A stretch of DNA of 64,000 bases from an uncultured Lachnospiraceae bacterium. GTDB lineage: Bacteria; Bacillota; Clostridia; Lachnospirales; Lachnospiraceae. The notes beneath the pieces are model-generated. The model made no database searches, had not been told where the DNA came from, and saw only the letters and a list, made by a program, of their open reading frames with translations. Shown here piece by piece: positions 7,455 through 16,913 of the stretch (positions within the stretch are counted from its first letter, which is position 1; each line of letters opens with the position of its first letter). Position numbers and translations under genes: made by a program. The DNA lies in the NCBI GenBank assembly GCA_947630025.1, contig CANRFZ010000005.1:98093-162092 (forward strand), read 5' to 3'.

Positions 7455-8753
7455 TCAGCGGAACTCTCCCTTTAACTGCCCGAAATCAATCTGCGCGTCC
7501 TTGACGATGGCCGCCGTCCGCCCCTGCTCCACCGGCACCTGCGTGCCGTCCGGCCTGATATAAGTCCAGTTCTGCCGCGTCAGGTTGCGGATGCCCCACA
7601 GACCGGGATTCTTGGGATTCTGCACCACTTCGCCCGCCACGGTCTCCATATCGTAGCTGCCGTCCGTGTGATGCCGGTACAGGCGCGTCCTGTCCGTCAG
7701 AAGCACCGTGCTCCTGCCGACCACGATTTTGGCGGGAACCGGCACCGTGTTCTGGCAGCCCCAGCAGACATGGGCCGCGCCCGCCGCCTCCTTTGCCGCG
7801 TCGTAAAAGACTTCCGCGCCGCAGTGGGGGCAGATCATAATGCCGGACATCATGTTGGCAAACGTCTCCAGCCATCTGGATTCCGTGATTCTGCGGTTGG
7901 GCTCCCGCAGCCCCACCGTAAACGACGTGGTGAACAGATCCTTGAGCTGCTGCGGGTACAGATCCCAGAAGATCAGCGCATTGTCCTGATACCCCGCCAC
8001 GGGGCGGTTGTCCTTGTTGTCCGGATCAAAGATGAACAGCGGGTCCGTACCGTACAGGCGGTTCATCGCATGGATATCCATACATTTGATCTGCGCCTCC
8101 CGCCTTCCCTCCAGCGGGTGATTCAGCATAAACATATAAAACAGAAGCACCGCCAGCGAAAAGAGATCCGTATTTCTGGACGGCTTCGCCCGGCCCAGCA
8201 CGATCTCCGGCGCCATAAACCGGGGCGTGCCGTAGACGCCGCTTTTGGCGCCGTTGTAGGAGACGTTGTCGTTGTCGCAGATCAGGACGTCTCCGGTATC
8301 GGGATCGAAGAAGGCGTTGCCAAAGGAGATGTCCCGGTAGCTGAAGCCTTTGCCGTGCAGCGCGTTGTACCCCTTGGTCAGATGATAGGCCGCCCGGCAC
8401 AGACAGTAGAAGGACGGCTCCGCCTTCCGCTTCATCATATCGACGATGCTCTTATAGTTTTTCGGGCGCAGGGGCATGATATACCCAAACGAGCTGCCCT
8501 TGCCGTCTTCCACCATGTCCTCCGGCCACAGGAAAGAGTCGTCGGGTTTCCCTTTCTGCACGAGATTGTCCAGAATCTCCCGCTGGTTTTCTGTGGCGGT
8601 ATTTTTATAATACCATTTCAGCGCATACGTCCTGCCGCCGGATTCCACCGCGTAGACCTCGCCCTGCCCGCCGGAACCCAGCATTTCCCGCACTTTATAT
8701 TTGGTGCCGCTCTCCGCGGTCAGCACCGTGCCCGCCTTTAACTGTCCGTCCAT
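7455..8753 (-). CDS. Serine/threonine protein kinase with C-terminal zinc ribbon and possible FHA-like domain
   Basis: This 432-residue kinase begins with the glycine loop GSGGQGEVY and the ATP-anchoring Lys of TYALKWYY. The catalytic loop is YRDISFGNAFF (Tyr replaces the usual His). The metal-binding DFG is replaced by CDND, and YGTPRFMAPEIV is the activation end. From about residue 305 a CPHC...CWGC zinc ribbon appears. The last 90 residues (VGRSTVLLTDRTRLY, GLWGIRNLTRQNWTYI, DAQIDFG) have the spacing of an FHA-like fold. There is no transmembrane segment. As first gene of the cassette it probably phosphorylates the VWA or LRR protein. A GGGAG site precedes the ATG. Confidence 0.88.
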   Translation of the reverse strand: MDGQLKAGTVLTAESGTKYKVREMLGSGGQGEVYAVESGGRTYALKWYYKNTATENQREILDNLVQKGKPDDSFLWPEDMVEDGKGSSFGYIMPLRPKNYKSIVDMMKRKAEPSFYCLCRAAYHLTKGYNALHGKGFSYRDISFGNAFFDPDTGDVLICDNDNVSYNGAKSGVYGTPRFMAPEIVLGRAKPSRNTDLFSLAVLLFYMFMLNHPLEGRREAQIKCMDIHAMNRLYGTDPLFIFDPDNKDNRPVAGYQDNALIFWDLYPQQLKDLFTTSFTVGLREPNRRITESRWLETFANMMSGIMICPHCGAEVFYDAAKEAAGAAHVCWGCQNTVPVPAKIVVGRSTVLLTDRTRLYRHHTDGSYDMETVAGEVVQNPKNPGLWGIRNLTRQNWTYIRPDGTQVPVEQGRTAAIVKDAQIDFGQLKGEFR

Positions 8754-8817
8754 AGGTCAAACTCCCGCTTTTTCACGCCTTCCGTTCCGGCACCCGCCTG
8801 CCGGATGCGCCGCTTTC

Positions 8818-10035
8818 CTATATGCTGGCGCGCACCACCTTGGGCTGATAGCCGTTTTCGGTGAGCGCCTCTATGATCTTGTTCTTGTGCTCCGTTCCGT
8901 ATGCCTCCAGCGTGATGCGCAGCTCCACCGCCGCGTTTCGGTTGATGGACACGAACTGGTTGTGCTCCAGCTTGATGACGTTGCCGCTCTGCTGGGCGAT
9001 CACGCCTGACACACGTGTCAGTTCTCCCGGCTTATCCGGCAGAAGCACGGACACTGTAAAGATCCTGTCGCGCAGCACGAGCCCCTGCTGCACGACGCTG
9101 GACATCGTGATGACGTCCATGTTGCCGCCGCTTAGGATTGCTACGATCTTTTTGTTTTTGACGTCCAGATGTTTCAGGGCGGCCACGGTCAGCAGTCCGG
9201 AATTTTCGACGATCATCTTGTGGTTTTCCACCATATCCAGAAACGCCACCACCAGCTCCTCGTCCTCCACGGTGATGATGCCGTCCAGATTCTTGCTGAC
9301 ATAAGGGAAAATCGCCGTGCCGGGCGTCTTGACCGCCGTGCCGTCGGCGATGGTATTGACGGTGTCAAGCGTCAGGACTTTGCCCGCGCGGATAGACTCC
9401 TGCATACAGTTGGCGCCCGCAGGCTCCACGCCGATCACTTTGATCTTGGGATTCAGGAGCTTCGCCAGCGTCGATACGCCGGCAGCCAGACCGCCGCCGC
9501 CGATCGGCACGAGGATATAGTCCACTAACGGAAGCTCCTTGATGATCTCCATGGCGATCGTTCCCTGTCCCGTGGCCACATCCAGATCGTCGAACGGATG
9601 GACGAAAGTGTAGCCCTTCTCCTCCGCCAGCCGGTAGGCGTAGGCGCAGGCTTCGTCGTAGACGTCCCCCTGCAGGATCACCTCCGCGCCGTACCCTTTG
9701 GTGCGGTTCACCTTGATTAACGGCGTCGTCGTAGGCATCACGATCACCGCCTTGACGCCGTAGCACTTGGCGGCGTAGGCGACGCCCTGCGCGTGGTTCC
9801 CCGCGGAGGCGGTGATCAGTCCTTTGCTGCGCTCCTCCTCCGACAGCGTGCTGATTTTATAATATGCGCCGCGCAGCTTGTAGGCCCCCGTGAGCTGCAT
9901 ATTCTCCGGTTTCAGGTAGATCCTGTTATCCGTCTGCGCGCTGAAATAATCGCTGTAGATCAGCTTCGTCTCCGAGGCCACTTCCCGGACGGCCTCATAT
10001 GCCTCCTCGAATTTATCCAGTGTCAGTTCCTTCAT
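8818..10035 (-). CDS. ilvA: Threonine ammonia-lyase (threonine dehydratase), single ACT domain
   Basis: This 405-residue PLP enzyme converts L-threonine to 2-oxobutanoate and ammonia, feeding isoleucine synthesis or threonine fermentation. The PLP lysine lies in LTGAYKLRGAYY, and the phosphate loop is ITASAGNHAQGVAYAAK. GGGGLAAGVS and the late ILSGGNMD are typical fold-type II motifs. One C-terminal ACT domain (about 330-405, TVSVLLPDKPGELTRVSGVI) matches the medium-length form, so it may respond to a branched amino acid or nucleotide. The product could be the catabolic (TdcB-like) enzyme. No other ilv gene is nearby, and the stop is six bp from ftsY's end. Confidence 0.92.
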   Translation of the reverse strand: MKELTLDKFEEAYEAVREVASETKLIYSDYFSAQTDNRIYLKPENMQLTGAYKLRGAYYKISTLSEEERSKGLITASAGNHAQGVAYAAKCYGVKAVIVMPTTTPLIKVNRTKGYGAEVILQGDVYDEACAYAYRLAEEKGYTFVHPFDDLDVATGQGTIAMEIIKELPLVDYILVPIGGGGLAAGVSTLAKLLNPKIKVIGVEPAGANCMQESIRAGKVLTLDTVNTIADGTAVKTPGTAIFPYVSKNLDGIITVEDEELVVAFLDMVENHKMIVENSGLLTVAALKHLDVKNKKIVAILSGGNMDVITMSSVVQQGLVLRDRIFTVSVLLPDKPGELTRVSGVIAQQSGNVIKLEHNQFVSINRNAAVELRITLEAYGTEHKNKIIEALTENGYQPKVVRASI

Positions 10036-10041
10036 GTGCTC

Positions 10042-11010
10042 TTATACTCCTTCCTGATCCTGCGCCGGATCGCTCTCCTCCCGCGCCACGTCAAACAACG
10101 CATCCACGAAGCTGTCCGCGTCGAATTTCTGCAGATCGTCTATCGACTCGCCGACGCCGATGTACTTCACGGGAATCTGCAGCTCCGACTGGATCGCTAC
10201 CGCGATGCCGCCTTTGGCCGTTCCGTCCATCTTCGTCAGGATGATGCCCGTCAGATCGGTTACTTCGCCGAACTCCCGCGCCTGCTGCAGGGCGTTCTGC
10301 CCGGTAGTGCCGTCCAGCACCACCAGATTCTCCCGATGCGCGTCGGGAAATTCCCGGTCGATAATGCGGTTGATCTTCTTTAATTCCTCCATCAGATTCT
10401 TTTTGTTGTGGAGCCTGCCCGCCGTGTCGCACAGGAGCACGTCCGCCCCGCGCGCCTTGGCCGCGCTCAGCGCATCATAGATCACGCTGGCGGGATCGGA
10501 GCCTTCGCTGCCGCCGATGATCTCCACACCGGCACGGGCGGCCCATTCGCCAAGCTGCTCGCCCGCCGCCGCGCGGAACGTGTCCGCCGCCGCCAGAATC
10601 ACCTTGCGCCCCTGCGCTTTCAGCTTGCCGGCCAGCTTCCCCACCGTCGTCGTCTTGCCAACGCCGTTGACGCCGATCACCAGCACCACCGACTGTCTGT
10701 TCTCAAACTCATAGGCCGTCTCCGCCACCCGCATCTGTTCCTTGATATTATCGATCAAAAACTGTTTGCAGTCCGCGGGTTCCTTGATATGGTTCTCCCT
10801 GACCTGTTCCCGCAGCCTGCCTAAGATCTCCTCCGTCGCCCTGACGCCGATATCGCCGGTGATCAGAATCTCCTCCAGCTCCTCGTAGAAATCTTCGTCG
10901 ATACTGGAAAATCCGCCGAACACCGCGTCGATGCCGTGGACGATATGATTCCTTGTCTTGGTCAGCCCTTCTTTCAGCCGTCCGAAAAGGCCCTTCTTTT
11001 CTTCACTCAT
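10042..11010 (-). CDS. ftsY: Signal recognition particle receptor FtsY
   Basis: This 322-residue protein has an NG-domain layout: N domain from about residue 12 (GLTKTRNHIVHGIDAVFGGF), then the SRP GTPase with P-loop GVNGVGKTTTVGKLAG, AADTFRAAAGEQL, DTAGRLHNKKNLMEEL and TKMDGTAKGG. It lacks the long acidic A domain of enterobacterial FtsY, as is normal in Firmicutes. It receives SRP-ribosome complexes at the membrane. Its ATG overlaps the smc stop codon by one base (TGATG), so the genes are probably translationally coupled. Confidence 0.97.
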   Translation of the reverse strand: MSEEKKGLFGRLKEGLTKTRNHIVHGIDAVFGGFSSIDEDFYEELEEILITGDIGVRATEEILGRLREQVRENHIKEPADCKQFLIDNIKEQMRVAETAYEFENRQSVVLVIGVNGVGKTTTVGKLAGKLKAQGRKVILAAADTFRAAAGEQLGEWAARAGVEIIGGSEGSDPASVIYDALSAAKARGADVLLCDTAGRLHNKKNLMEELKKINRIIDREFPDAHRENLVVLDGTTGQNALQQAREFGEVTDLTGIILTKMDGTAKGGIAVAIQSELQIPVKYIGVGESIDDLQKFDADSFVDALFDVAREESDPAQDQEGV

Positions 11011-14000
11011 CAGTCATCCAGATCCTTGTCAATCAAATTTACGCTTACCAGCGTAGATACGCCCTTTTCCTGCATCGTGATACCGTAGAGGCGGTCCGCC
11101 TTTTCCATCGTGCCCCGCCTGTGGGTGATCACGATAAACTGCGTGTTCTTAGTCAGTTTATGCAGATATTTTGCAAATCTTCCCACATTGTTCTCATCCA
11201 GCGCCGCCTCGATCTCATCCAGCAGACAGAACGGCGAGGGTTTCAAATTCTGTATGGCAAAGAGCAGGCAGATGGCCGTCAGCGATTTCTCACCGCCCGA
11301 CATCTGCATCATGTTCACCAGTTTCTTTCCGGGCGGCTGGGCGATGATGCGGATGCCCGCCTCCAAAATGTCCTCGTCCTCGATCAGCTCCAGCGTTCCC
11401 TTGCCGCCGCCGAACAGTTCCTTGAACACCTTGTCAAACTCCCGGTTGATCTCGGCGAATTTCTCACGGAACTGCCTGCGCATGGAAGTGTCCAGCTCCT
11501 CGATAATGCCGAGCAGCGTCTTCTCCGCCTCCACCAGATCGTCGTGCTGCGTTTTCAGGAACGTATAGCGCTCCATCAGATTCTTGTAATCCTCGATGGC
11601 GTTGACATTGACGTCTCCCAGACGCCGGATGCCGTCCTTTAAGGCGGTGATTTCCTTTTTCATCGCGGGCAGGTCGTTCATGTTCTCGTCTTTGAGCGAT
11701 TCCGCGTCGGACAGGGTGATCTCGTACTCGTCCCACATATAATTGATCTGGGACTCGATGGACTCCTGCAGCCGTTCCTTCTGGCTATCCAGTCTGTATA
11801 CTTCCTTGTCCAGCGCGCTCATCCGCTGGGACAGTTCCTCTCTCGTGTCAAAGAAATTTTTCTGCCTGCCGGCCAGTTCCTCTCTGGCGGCGGTGTCTTC
11901 TTTCAGCTTCCTGTCGGCGTCCGTCTGGGCGGTGTAGGAGGCCGCGATGGTTTTCTCGATCTCCAGAATATTGTTTTTCTTACGCTCCACTTCTTCCCGG
12001 CCCATATGCAGCCCTTCCTGCACCTCTGCAAGCTCCGCCGTGTGTCTTGCGATCTCGCCCTCCACACGCTCCAGGTTCTGATTCTGGAAATCCGCGCTCT
12101 GGCGCATCTTCTCCACTTCCACGTCCCACTCGGACACGCGGGCAGCCTGCCCGGATTCCTCGTCTCTTTTGGCTTCCAGACGGCTCTGGAATGCCGCGAT
12201 CTGCGCCTCCGCCTCTTTTTCCAGATTTTCGGAGTCCTCCAGCTCTCTGGCGATCTCGTCCTTGCCCGTGCGGATCTCCTGTATCTGCTGCGCGATGTCC
12301 TGTTCCTCCGCCTTTAGCTCGCCGAAGCCTTCCTCCGTCTCGCTCTTTCTGTCGCGGGCCTGCATCACGTTCAGCCGGGCCGTATTCTGTTCGATGAATT
12401 TGCGCTGTAACTGGCCCTTGATGTCCTCCAGCTCCAGACGCATCTTATTCCGTCTCTGTTTCGTCTCCTCGATCTCGTTCAGCAGTTTGTCGATATCGAC
12501 CACGTACTGTTTGACCTTCCGCTCCAGTTCTTCCATCTCCCGGCGTCTGCCCAGCAGATTGGAATTATTCTTAAACGCGCCGCCGCTGATGGCGCCGCCC
12601 GGAACGAGCAGCTCGCCCTCCAGCGTGACCATGCGGATGCCGTAGTCAAATTTTCTGGCGATCCGCACGGCGTTGTCCACATTGTCAACTACCATGATGC
12701 GGCCCAGCATCGCCTTGGCCACGTTGCGGTACCGCTTTTCGATCTTTACTAAGCCGTCTGCCAGCCCGATGACGCCCTTTTCCTGCAGTGCCTCGGGATT
12801 TTTGAACTCCTGCGGATGCTCTATGCTGGTGAGCGGCAGGAACGTGGCGCGCCCGGCTCTGGTCTTTTTCAGATAGCCGATCATCCGCTTGGCGGTATCC
12901 TCGTCCTCGGTGACGATATTCTGGATATTGCCGCCCAGCGCCGTCTCGATCGCCGTCTCGTATTTCGCCTCCGCCTGTATGATATCCGCCACGACGCCGA
13001 TAATGCCTTTCTCGCTGCCTTTCTGCTCCATGACGGCCTTGACGCTGCCGCCGTAGCCCTCGTAGCGCTCGGTCAGGTTGGCCAGCGCTTCCAGCTTCGA
13101 CTTTTCCTGATGGTAGAGCACCTGCGTGTCGCGCAGCTTCTGGTCTTTACCGGAGAGTTCCTCCCGGATGGCGGTAAGACGCTCCTCCATCGTCTCCTGC
13201 TTCTCATTGAGCTCGCGGATCACGACGTTGACCGCCTCGAACGCCTCCTCCAGCTTCTTGATATTCTCCGCCTGCTCCGCCTCGTCGGATTTGACGCGGA
13301 GAAGCCGGGAGTTCAGCTCCGCCTTTCGGATGTTGATCTGCTCCAGCATCGTGTCATAGCGCCCGATCTTGGATTTGATCGTGGCCCTGTTGTTCAGCGC
13401 GTCGATAATCGTATTTTTGCCGCTCTCGATGCTGCCGTTGAGTTCCTCGATGCGCCGCTGCGTCTCCTCCAGAAGCGCCCGCGCTTCGGCGCGTTCCTTC
13501 TCCATCTGCGCCAGCCTGTCGTCGGTTTCTTTCTTGTCGGCCAGTATCGCTTCCTTTTCCACGGTGCGCTCGTCGAGCAGCTTTTGAATGCTCTGGATGC
13601 GCGTGTGCAGATGCTCCTCGTTGCCCTCTGCGGAGCGGATCTGCTCTTTCAGGACGTTGATCTCACCCTCCAGCTTGGAGCGCATGACGCCGGTGTCGGT
13701 CAGCGTCGCCCGGGCCGCCTCGATCTCCTGTTCCAGCTCGCCGATGCGGGCCGCCACCTGTTCGTATTCTTCCTTGATCTGCTCGTACCGGCGGGTAGTG
13801 TCCTCCAGATCGCCGCCGGCAATCTTCAGCTTGCCGTCCACGTCGTCGAGCTGCTCCCGCACGCGCACGTTTTCCAGCAGGAACACGTTGACGTCCAGCG
13901 TCTTTAATTCTTCCTTCTTCTTTAAGTAGATCTTGGCCTTTTCAGACTGCTTTTCCAGCGGGCCGATCTGATGCTCCAGCTCGGACAGGATATCGTTCAC

Positions 14001-14570
14001 GCGGACCAGATTCTGCTTCTCGTCCTCCAGCTTCTTCTGGGCCGCGTATTTCCGGCGTTTGAACTTGACGATGCCCGCCGCCTCGTCGAACAGTTCCCTT
14101 CTCTCCTCGGGCTTGCCGCTCAGAATCCTGTCGATCTGGCCCTGCCCGATGATGGAATAGCCCTCTTTGCCGATGCCGGTGTCATAGAAAAGCTCGTTGA
14201 CGTCCTTTAAGCGGCATACGGCGCCGTTCAGCATATATTCGCTCTCGCCGGAGCGGTACAGCCGTCTGGACACGGTCACTTCGTCATAGTCGATGGCAAG
14301 CTGGTGGTCGGAATTGTCCAGCGTGATGGCGACGTAGGCATAACCCAGGGGCTTGCGCAGCTCCGTGCCGGAGAAGATGACATCCTGCATACTGGCTCCC
14401 CGAAGCTGCTTGATCCGCTGCTCGCCCAGCACCCAGCGGACGGCGTCCGCGACGTTGCTCTTGCCCGATCCGTTGGGGCCTACGATGGCCGTGATGCCGT
14501 TGTGGAATTTGAAAGTAATCTTATTGGCGAAGGACTTAAATCCGTGCACCTCTATGCTCTTTAAATACAT
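11010..14570 (-). CDS. smc: Chromosome segregation ATPase Smc
   Basis: This 1186-residue protein is a full-length bacterial SMC. The N-terminal ATPase half has GPNGSGKSNVADAVRWVLGE. Two long coiled coils (about 170-500 and 660-1000) flank a hinge near 510-640 (GYGGSVKAVMEQKG, LVPGGAISGGAFKNN). The C-terminal half has the ABC signature MQMSGGEKSLTAICLLFA and Walker B PFCLLDEIEAALDENN. With ScpA/ScpB, which are not in this window, it organises and separates chromosomes. It sits between rnc and ftsY, the common Firmicutes order, probably in one operon. Confidence 0.98.
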   Translation of the reverse strand: MYLKSIEVHGFKSFANKITFKFHNGITAIVGPNGSGKSNVADAVRWVLGEQRIKQLRGASMQDVIFSGTELRKPLGYAYVAITLDNSDHQLAIDYDEVTVSRRLYRSGESEYMLNGAVCRLKDVNELFYDTGIGKEGYSIIGQGQIDRILSGKPEERRELFDEAAGIVKFKRRKYAAQKKLEDEKQNLVRVNDILSELEHQIGPLEKQSEKAKIYLKKKEELKTLDVNVFLLENVRVREQLDDVDGKLKIAGGDLEDTTRRYEQIKEEYEQVAARIGELEQEIEAARATLTDTGVMRSKLEGEINVLKEQIRSAEGNEEHLHTRIQSIQKLLDERTVEKEAILADKKETDDRLAQMEKERAEARALLEETQRRIEELNGSIESGKNTIIDALNNRATIKSKIGRYDTMLEQINIRKAELNSRLLRVKSDEAEQAENIKKLEEAFEAVNVVIRELNEKQETMEERLTAIREELSGKDQKLRDTQVLYHQEKSKLEALANLTERYEGYGGSVKAVMEQKGSEKGIIGVVADIIQAEAKYETAIETALGGNIQNIVTEDEDTAKRMIGYLKKTRAGRATFLPLTSIEHPQEFKNPEALQEKGVIGLADGLVKIEKRYRNVAKAMLGRIMVVDNVDNAVRIARKFDYGIRMVTLEGELLVPGGAISGGAFKNNSNLLGRRREMEELERKVKQYVVDIDKLLNEIEETKQRRNKMRLELEDIKGQLQRKFIEQNTARLNVMQARDRKSETEEGFGELKAEEQDIAQQIQEIRTGKDEIARELEDSENLEKEAEAQIAAFQSRLEAKRDEESGQAARVSEWDVEVEKMRQSADFQNQNLERVEGEIARHTAELAEVQEGLHMGREEVERKKNNILEIEKTIAASYTAQTDADRKLKEDTAAREELAGRQKNFFDTREELSQRMSALDKEVYRLDSQKERLQESIESQINYMWDEYEITLSDAESLKDENMNDLPAMKKEITALKDGIRRLGDVNVNAIEDYKNLMERYTFLKTQHDDLVEAEKTLLGIIEELDTSMRRQFREKFAEINREFDKVFKELFGGGKGTLELIEDEDILEAGIRIIAQPPGKKLVNMMQMSGGEKSLTAICLLFAIQNLKPSPFCLLDEIEAALDENNVGRFAKYLHKLTKNTQFIVITHRRGTMEKADRLYGITMQEKGVSTLVSVNLIDKDLDD

Positions 14571-14608
14571 ATATACCTCTCGTTATCTGCCGTTTCCCGT
14601 CTGCCGCT

Positions 14609-15316
14609 TCAGTCCTCTGCAGGCATATCGCCGCCGCGCAGTTTCAGCAGCGCCTCGTACGCCGCCTTCTGCTCCGCCGCCTTCTTGGAGTGGCCCGATC
14701 CGCCGCCCATCCTGACGCCGTCGATCAGCGCCTCCACGCAGAACGTCTTGTCGTGTTCGGGGCCTTCCTCCCGGATCAGCTCGTAGGAGAGCGTTCCCCG
14801 CCCCGTCTTCTGCACTTCTTCCTGCAGAATCGTCTTGGCGTCATAAAAGAGCTTCTTGTGCTCCAAATCGGACAGAATATACTTCCGGATGAACTCGCCC
14901 GCCTTCTCCTGCCCGCCGTCCAGATAGACCGCGCCGATCACCGCCTCCATCACATCCGAGACGATGGAATCCCTGGCCCTGCCCCCGGTGGCCTCCTCGC
15001 CCCTGCCGAGCATGATGAAGCGGTCCAGCCCCAGCTCGCGGGCACAGTAAGCCAGCGCCGGCTCACAGACGATGGACGAACGCAGCTTCGTCATCTTACC
15101 CTCCGGCATATCGGGATTTGCCCGGAAGATATAGTCGCTGCTCGTCAGCTCCAGCACGGCGTCCCCCAAGAACTCCAACCGCTCGTAATCTTCGCATTTA
15201 TTGATTTTCAGTTCGTTGGCGCAGGAGCTGTGCGTCATGGCCTGCCGCAGCAGACGCCTGTCCGCAAACGCATAGCCGATGATCTGCTCCAGTTCTGCCA
15301 TCCAATCTTCCTGCAT
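14609..15316 (-). CDS. rnc: Ribonuclease III
   Basis: This 235-residue enzyme cleaves double-stranded RNA, including rRNA precursors. The RNase III signature ERLEFLGDAVLELTSSDYIF and the second acidic site SDVMEAVIGAVYLDGG are intact. A dsRNA-binding domain occupies about residues 160-230 (TLSYELIREEGPEHDKTF, GGSGHSKKAAEQKAAYEAL). Either ATG 15316 or the ATG five codons later could be used, since both have a purine-rich site. It is followed after 38 bp by smc. Confidence 0.97.
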   Translation of the reverse strand: MQEDWMAELEQIIGYAFADRRLLRQAMTHSSCANELKINKCEDYERLEFLGDAVLELTSSDYIFRANPDMPEGKMTKLRSSIVCEPALAYCARELGLDRFIMLGRGEEATGGRARDSIVSDVMEAVIGAVYLDGGQEKAGEFIRKYILSDLEHKKLFYDAKTILQEEVQKTGRGTLSYELIREEGPEHDKTFCVEALIDGVRMGGGSGHSKKAAEQKAAYEALLKLRGGDMPAED

Positions 15317-15333
15317 ACATCCTCCATCATATA

Positions 15334-15360
15334 GAAAACCCCTCCTGACGGAAGGGTTTC
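15334..15360 (-). terminator. Hairpin between acpP and rnc, possible weak or partial terminator
   Basis: GAAACCCTTCC and GGAGGGGTTTTC form an 11-bp stem with a GTCA loop just after the acpP stop. The T-run is short, so it may only lower expression of rnc-smc-ftsY relative to acpP, or act as an RNA processing site. Confidence 0.55.
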
Positions 15361-15364
15361 TGAC

Positions 15365-15598
15365 TCATTGTGCCATCGAATTTTTGATCAGGGCAACCGC
15401 TTCCCCCACCGTTGCAATCTTTTCCGCTTTTTCCGCCGGGATTTCTATGTCAAAGGCTTCCTCGATCGCCATCACGATCTGAAAGACGTCGAGAGAATCC
15501 GCGCCGAGATCTTCCACAAAGGTCGTCTCAGGGGTGATCTCGTTAGGATCGACGTTCAGCACGTCCGCTATCACTTCTTTTAATTTTGCCAATTCCAT
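15365..15598 (-). CDS. acpP: Acyl carrier protein
   Basis: This 77-residue acidic four-helix protein carries the phosphopantetheine serine in [20 protein letters not shown]. It holds growing acyl chains during fatty acid synthesis and donates acyl groups to PlsX, whose gene is just upstream (27 bp). A strong GGAGGAAGGAG site precedes the ATG. In this lineage rnc commonly follows. Confidence 0.97.
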   Translation of the reverse strand: MELAKLKEVIADVLNVDPNEITPETTFVEDLGADSLDVFQIVMAIEEAFDIEIPAEKAEKIATVGEAVALIKNSMAQ

Positions 15599-15625
15599 AT
15601 CGAAGTCTCCTTCCTCCTGCCGCTC

Positions 15626-16657
15626 CTACGCTTCCTCGTCGTTGACCGTCTCCTGTGTCAGCAGCATTTCCTTTATCTTTTCGTTGATCTTCTGCTCCTT
15701 AAACGTAATGCACTGCAGAATGGAATTTTTGATCTCCACGGACTTGGAGCTTCCGTGCGTCTTGACCACCAGCCCCTTTAACCCCAGAAGCGGCGCGCCG
15801 CCGTACTGCTCTAAGTCGAACGCCTTCAAGGTCTGTTTTAACGCGGGCTTGACCAGCAGGGCGCCGATCTTGCTCCGCAGACTGGTCATCATGCCGGCCT
15901 TGACTTTCTTGATCAGCGTGCCGCCCACGCCCTCGTAAGTTTTTAAAATCACGTTGCCGACGAAAGCCTCGCAGACGACGACGTCCGCCGCGCCCGCCGG
16001 GATATCCCTGGCCTCCACGCTGCCGATAAAGTTGATGTCCGGACAGTTCTTCAACAGCGGAAACGTCTCCTTGACCAGCGCGTTGCCTTTCTCCTCCTCG
16101 GCGCCGATATTGACGATGCCGACGCGGGGATTCTTTACGCCCATTACATATTCCATATAGACGGAGCCCATCTTGGCAAACTGCACCAGATGAGAGGGCC
16201 GCGCGTCCACATTGGCGCCGCAGTCGATCAATAGCGCGCAGCCTGTCTCCGTAGGGATAAGCGGCGCTAACGGCGGCCTCTCCACGCCCTTGATACGGCC
16301 CACGATCACCTGTCCGCCGACCAGCGTAGCGCCGGTGCTGCCCGCCGAGACATAGGCGTCGCAGGCGCCTTCCTTCACCAGATTCAGCGCTTTGACAAGG
16401 GAGGAATCCTTCTTCTTGCGGATCGCCATGACAGGAGGCTCCGCCGTCTCGATGACTTCCGATGCCGGAACGATCTCGACCTGCTCCTTGGAATAGGTAT
16501 ACCCCGACAACTCCCGCTCCAATACATCCTGCGGCCCCGTCAGATACACCTTCACCCTGCCGCTCTCATTGACCGCCTCCACCGCGCCTTTTACGATCTC
16601 TCCCGGCGCGTTGTCGCCGCCCATCGCGTCTACCGCCACTTTTACCCATTCACTCAT
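15626..16657 (-). CDS. plsX: Phosphate acyltransferase PlsX
   Basis: PlsX makes acyl-phosphate from acyl-ACP, the first step of phosphatidic acid synthesis. The 343-residue protein starts VKVAVDAMGGDNAPGEIVKG, the family hallmark, and contains STGATLVGGQVIVGRIKG, LIDCGANVDARPSHLVQFA, CEAFVGNVILKTYEG and GLKGLVVKTHGSS. The start at 16657 (MSEWVKV) fits the family length; the frame is open 29 codons further upstream. The long tail after the core (EQKINEKIKEMLLTQETVND) is usual in Clostridia. It is followed by acpP. Confidence 0.96.
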   Translation of the reverse strand: MSEWVKVAVDAMGGDNAPGEIVKGAVEAVNESGRVKVYLTGPQDVLERELSGYTYSKEQVEIVPASEVIETAEPPVMAIRKKKDSSLVKALNLVKEGACDAYVSAGSTGATLVGGQVIVGRIKGVERPPLAPLIPTETGCALLIDCGANVDARPSHLVQFAKMGSVYMEYVMGVKNPRVGIVNIGAEEEKGNALVKETFPLLKNCPDINFIGSVEARDIPAGAADVVVCEAFVGNVILKTYEGVGGTLIKKVKAGMMTSLRSKIGALLVKPALKQTLKAFDLEQYGGAPLLGLKGLVVKTHGSSKSVEIKNSILQCITFKEQKINEKIKEMLLTQETVNDEEA

Positions 16658-16865
16658 ATCGTATACCGTACCCTTCCGTATTTCATGGGCAGGACATCCC
16701 GGCCTGTCCGCTTCCGGGCGCGCACTCTCCCGCCCGAATATCAATCATATCTACTATACTAAAAATGCCCATAAAAATCAAGCCGGATTACCCGGCCATC
16801 TGTCAGTCCGCTGCAGCCTCCGCCCGTCCGGGCTTTTCCTCGTCCGCCCGACGCGCCTCCTGCGC

Positions 16866-16902
16866 AAAAAATACCCCGCATTATGACAATGCAGGGTATT
16901 TT
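16866..16902 (-). terminator. Intrinsic terminator after rpmF
   Basis: A 15-bp stem (AAAATACCCTGCATT pairing with AATGCGGGGTATTTT) is followed by a T-run, 12 bp after the rpmF stop. It should end the yceD-rpmF transcript before plsX. Confidence 0.85.
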
Positions 16903-16913
16903 ACTTCTCACGA

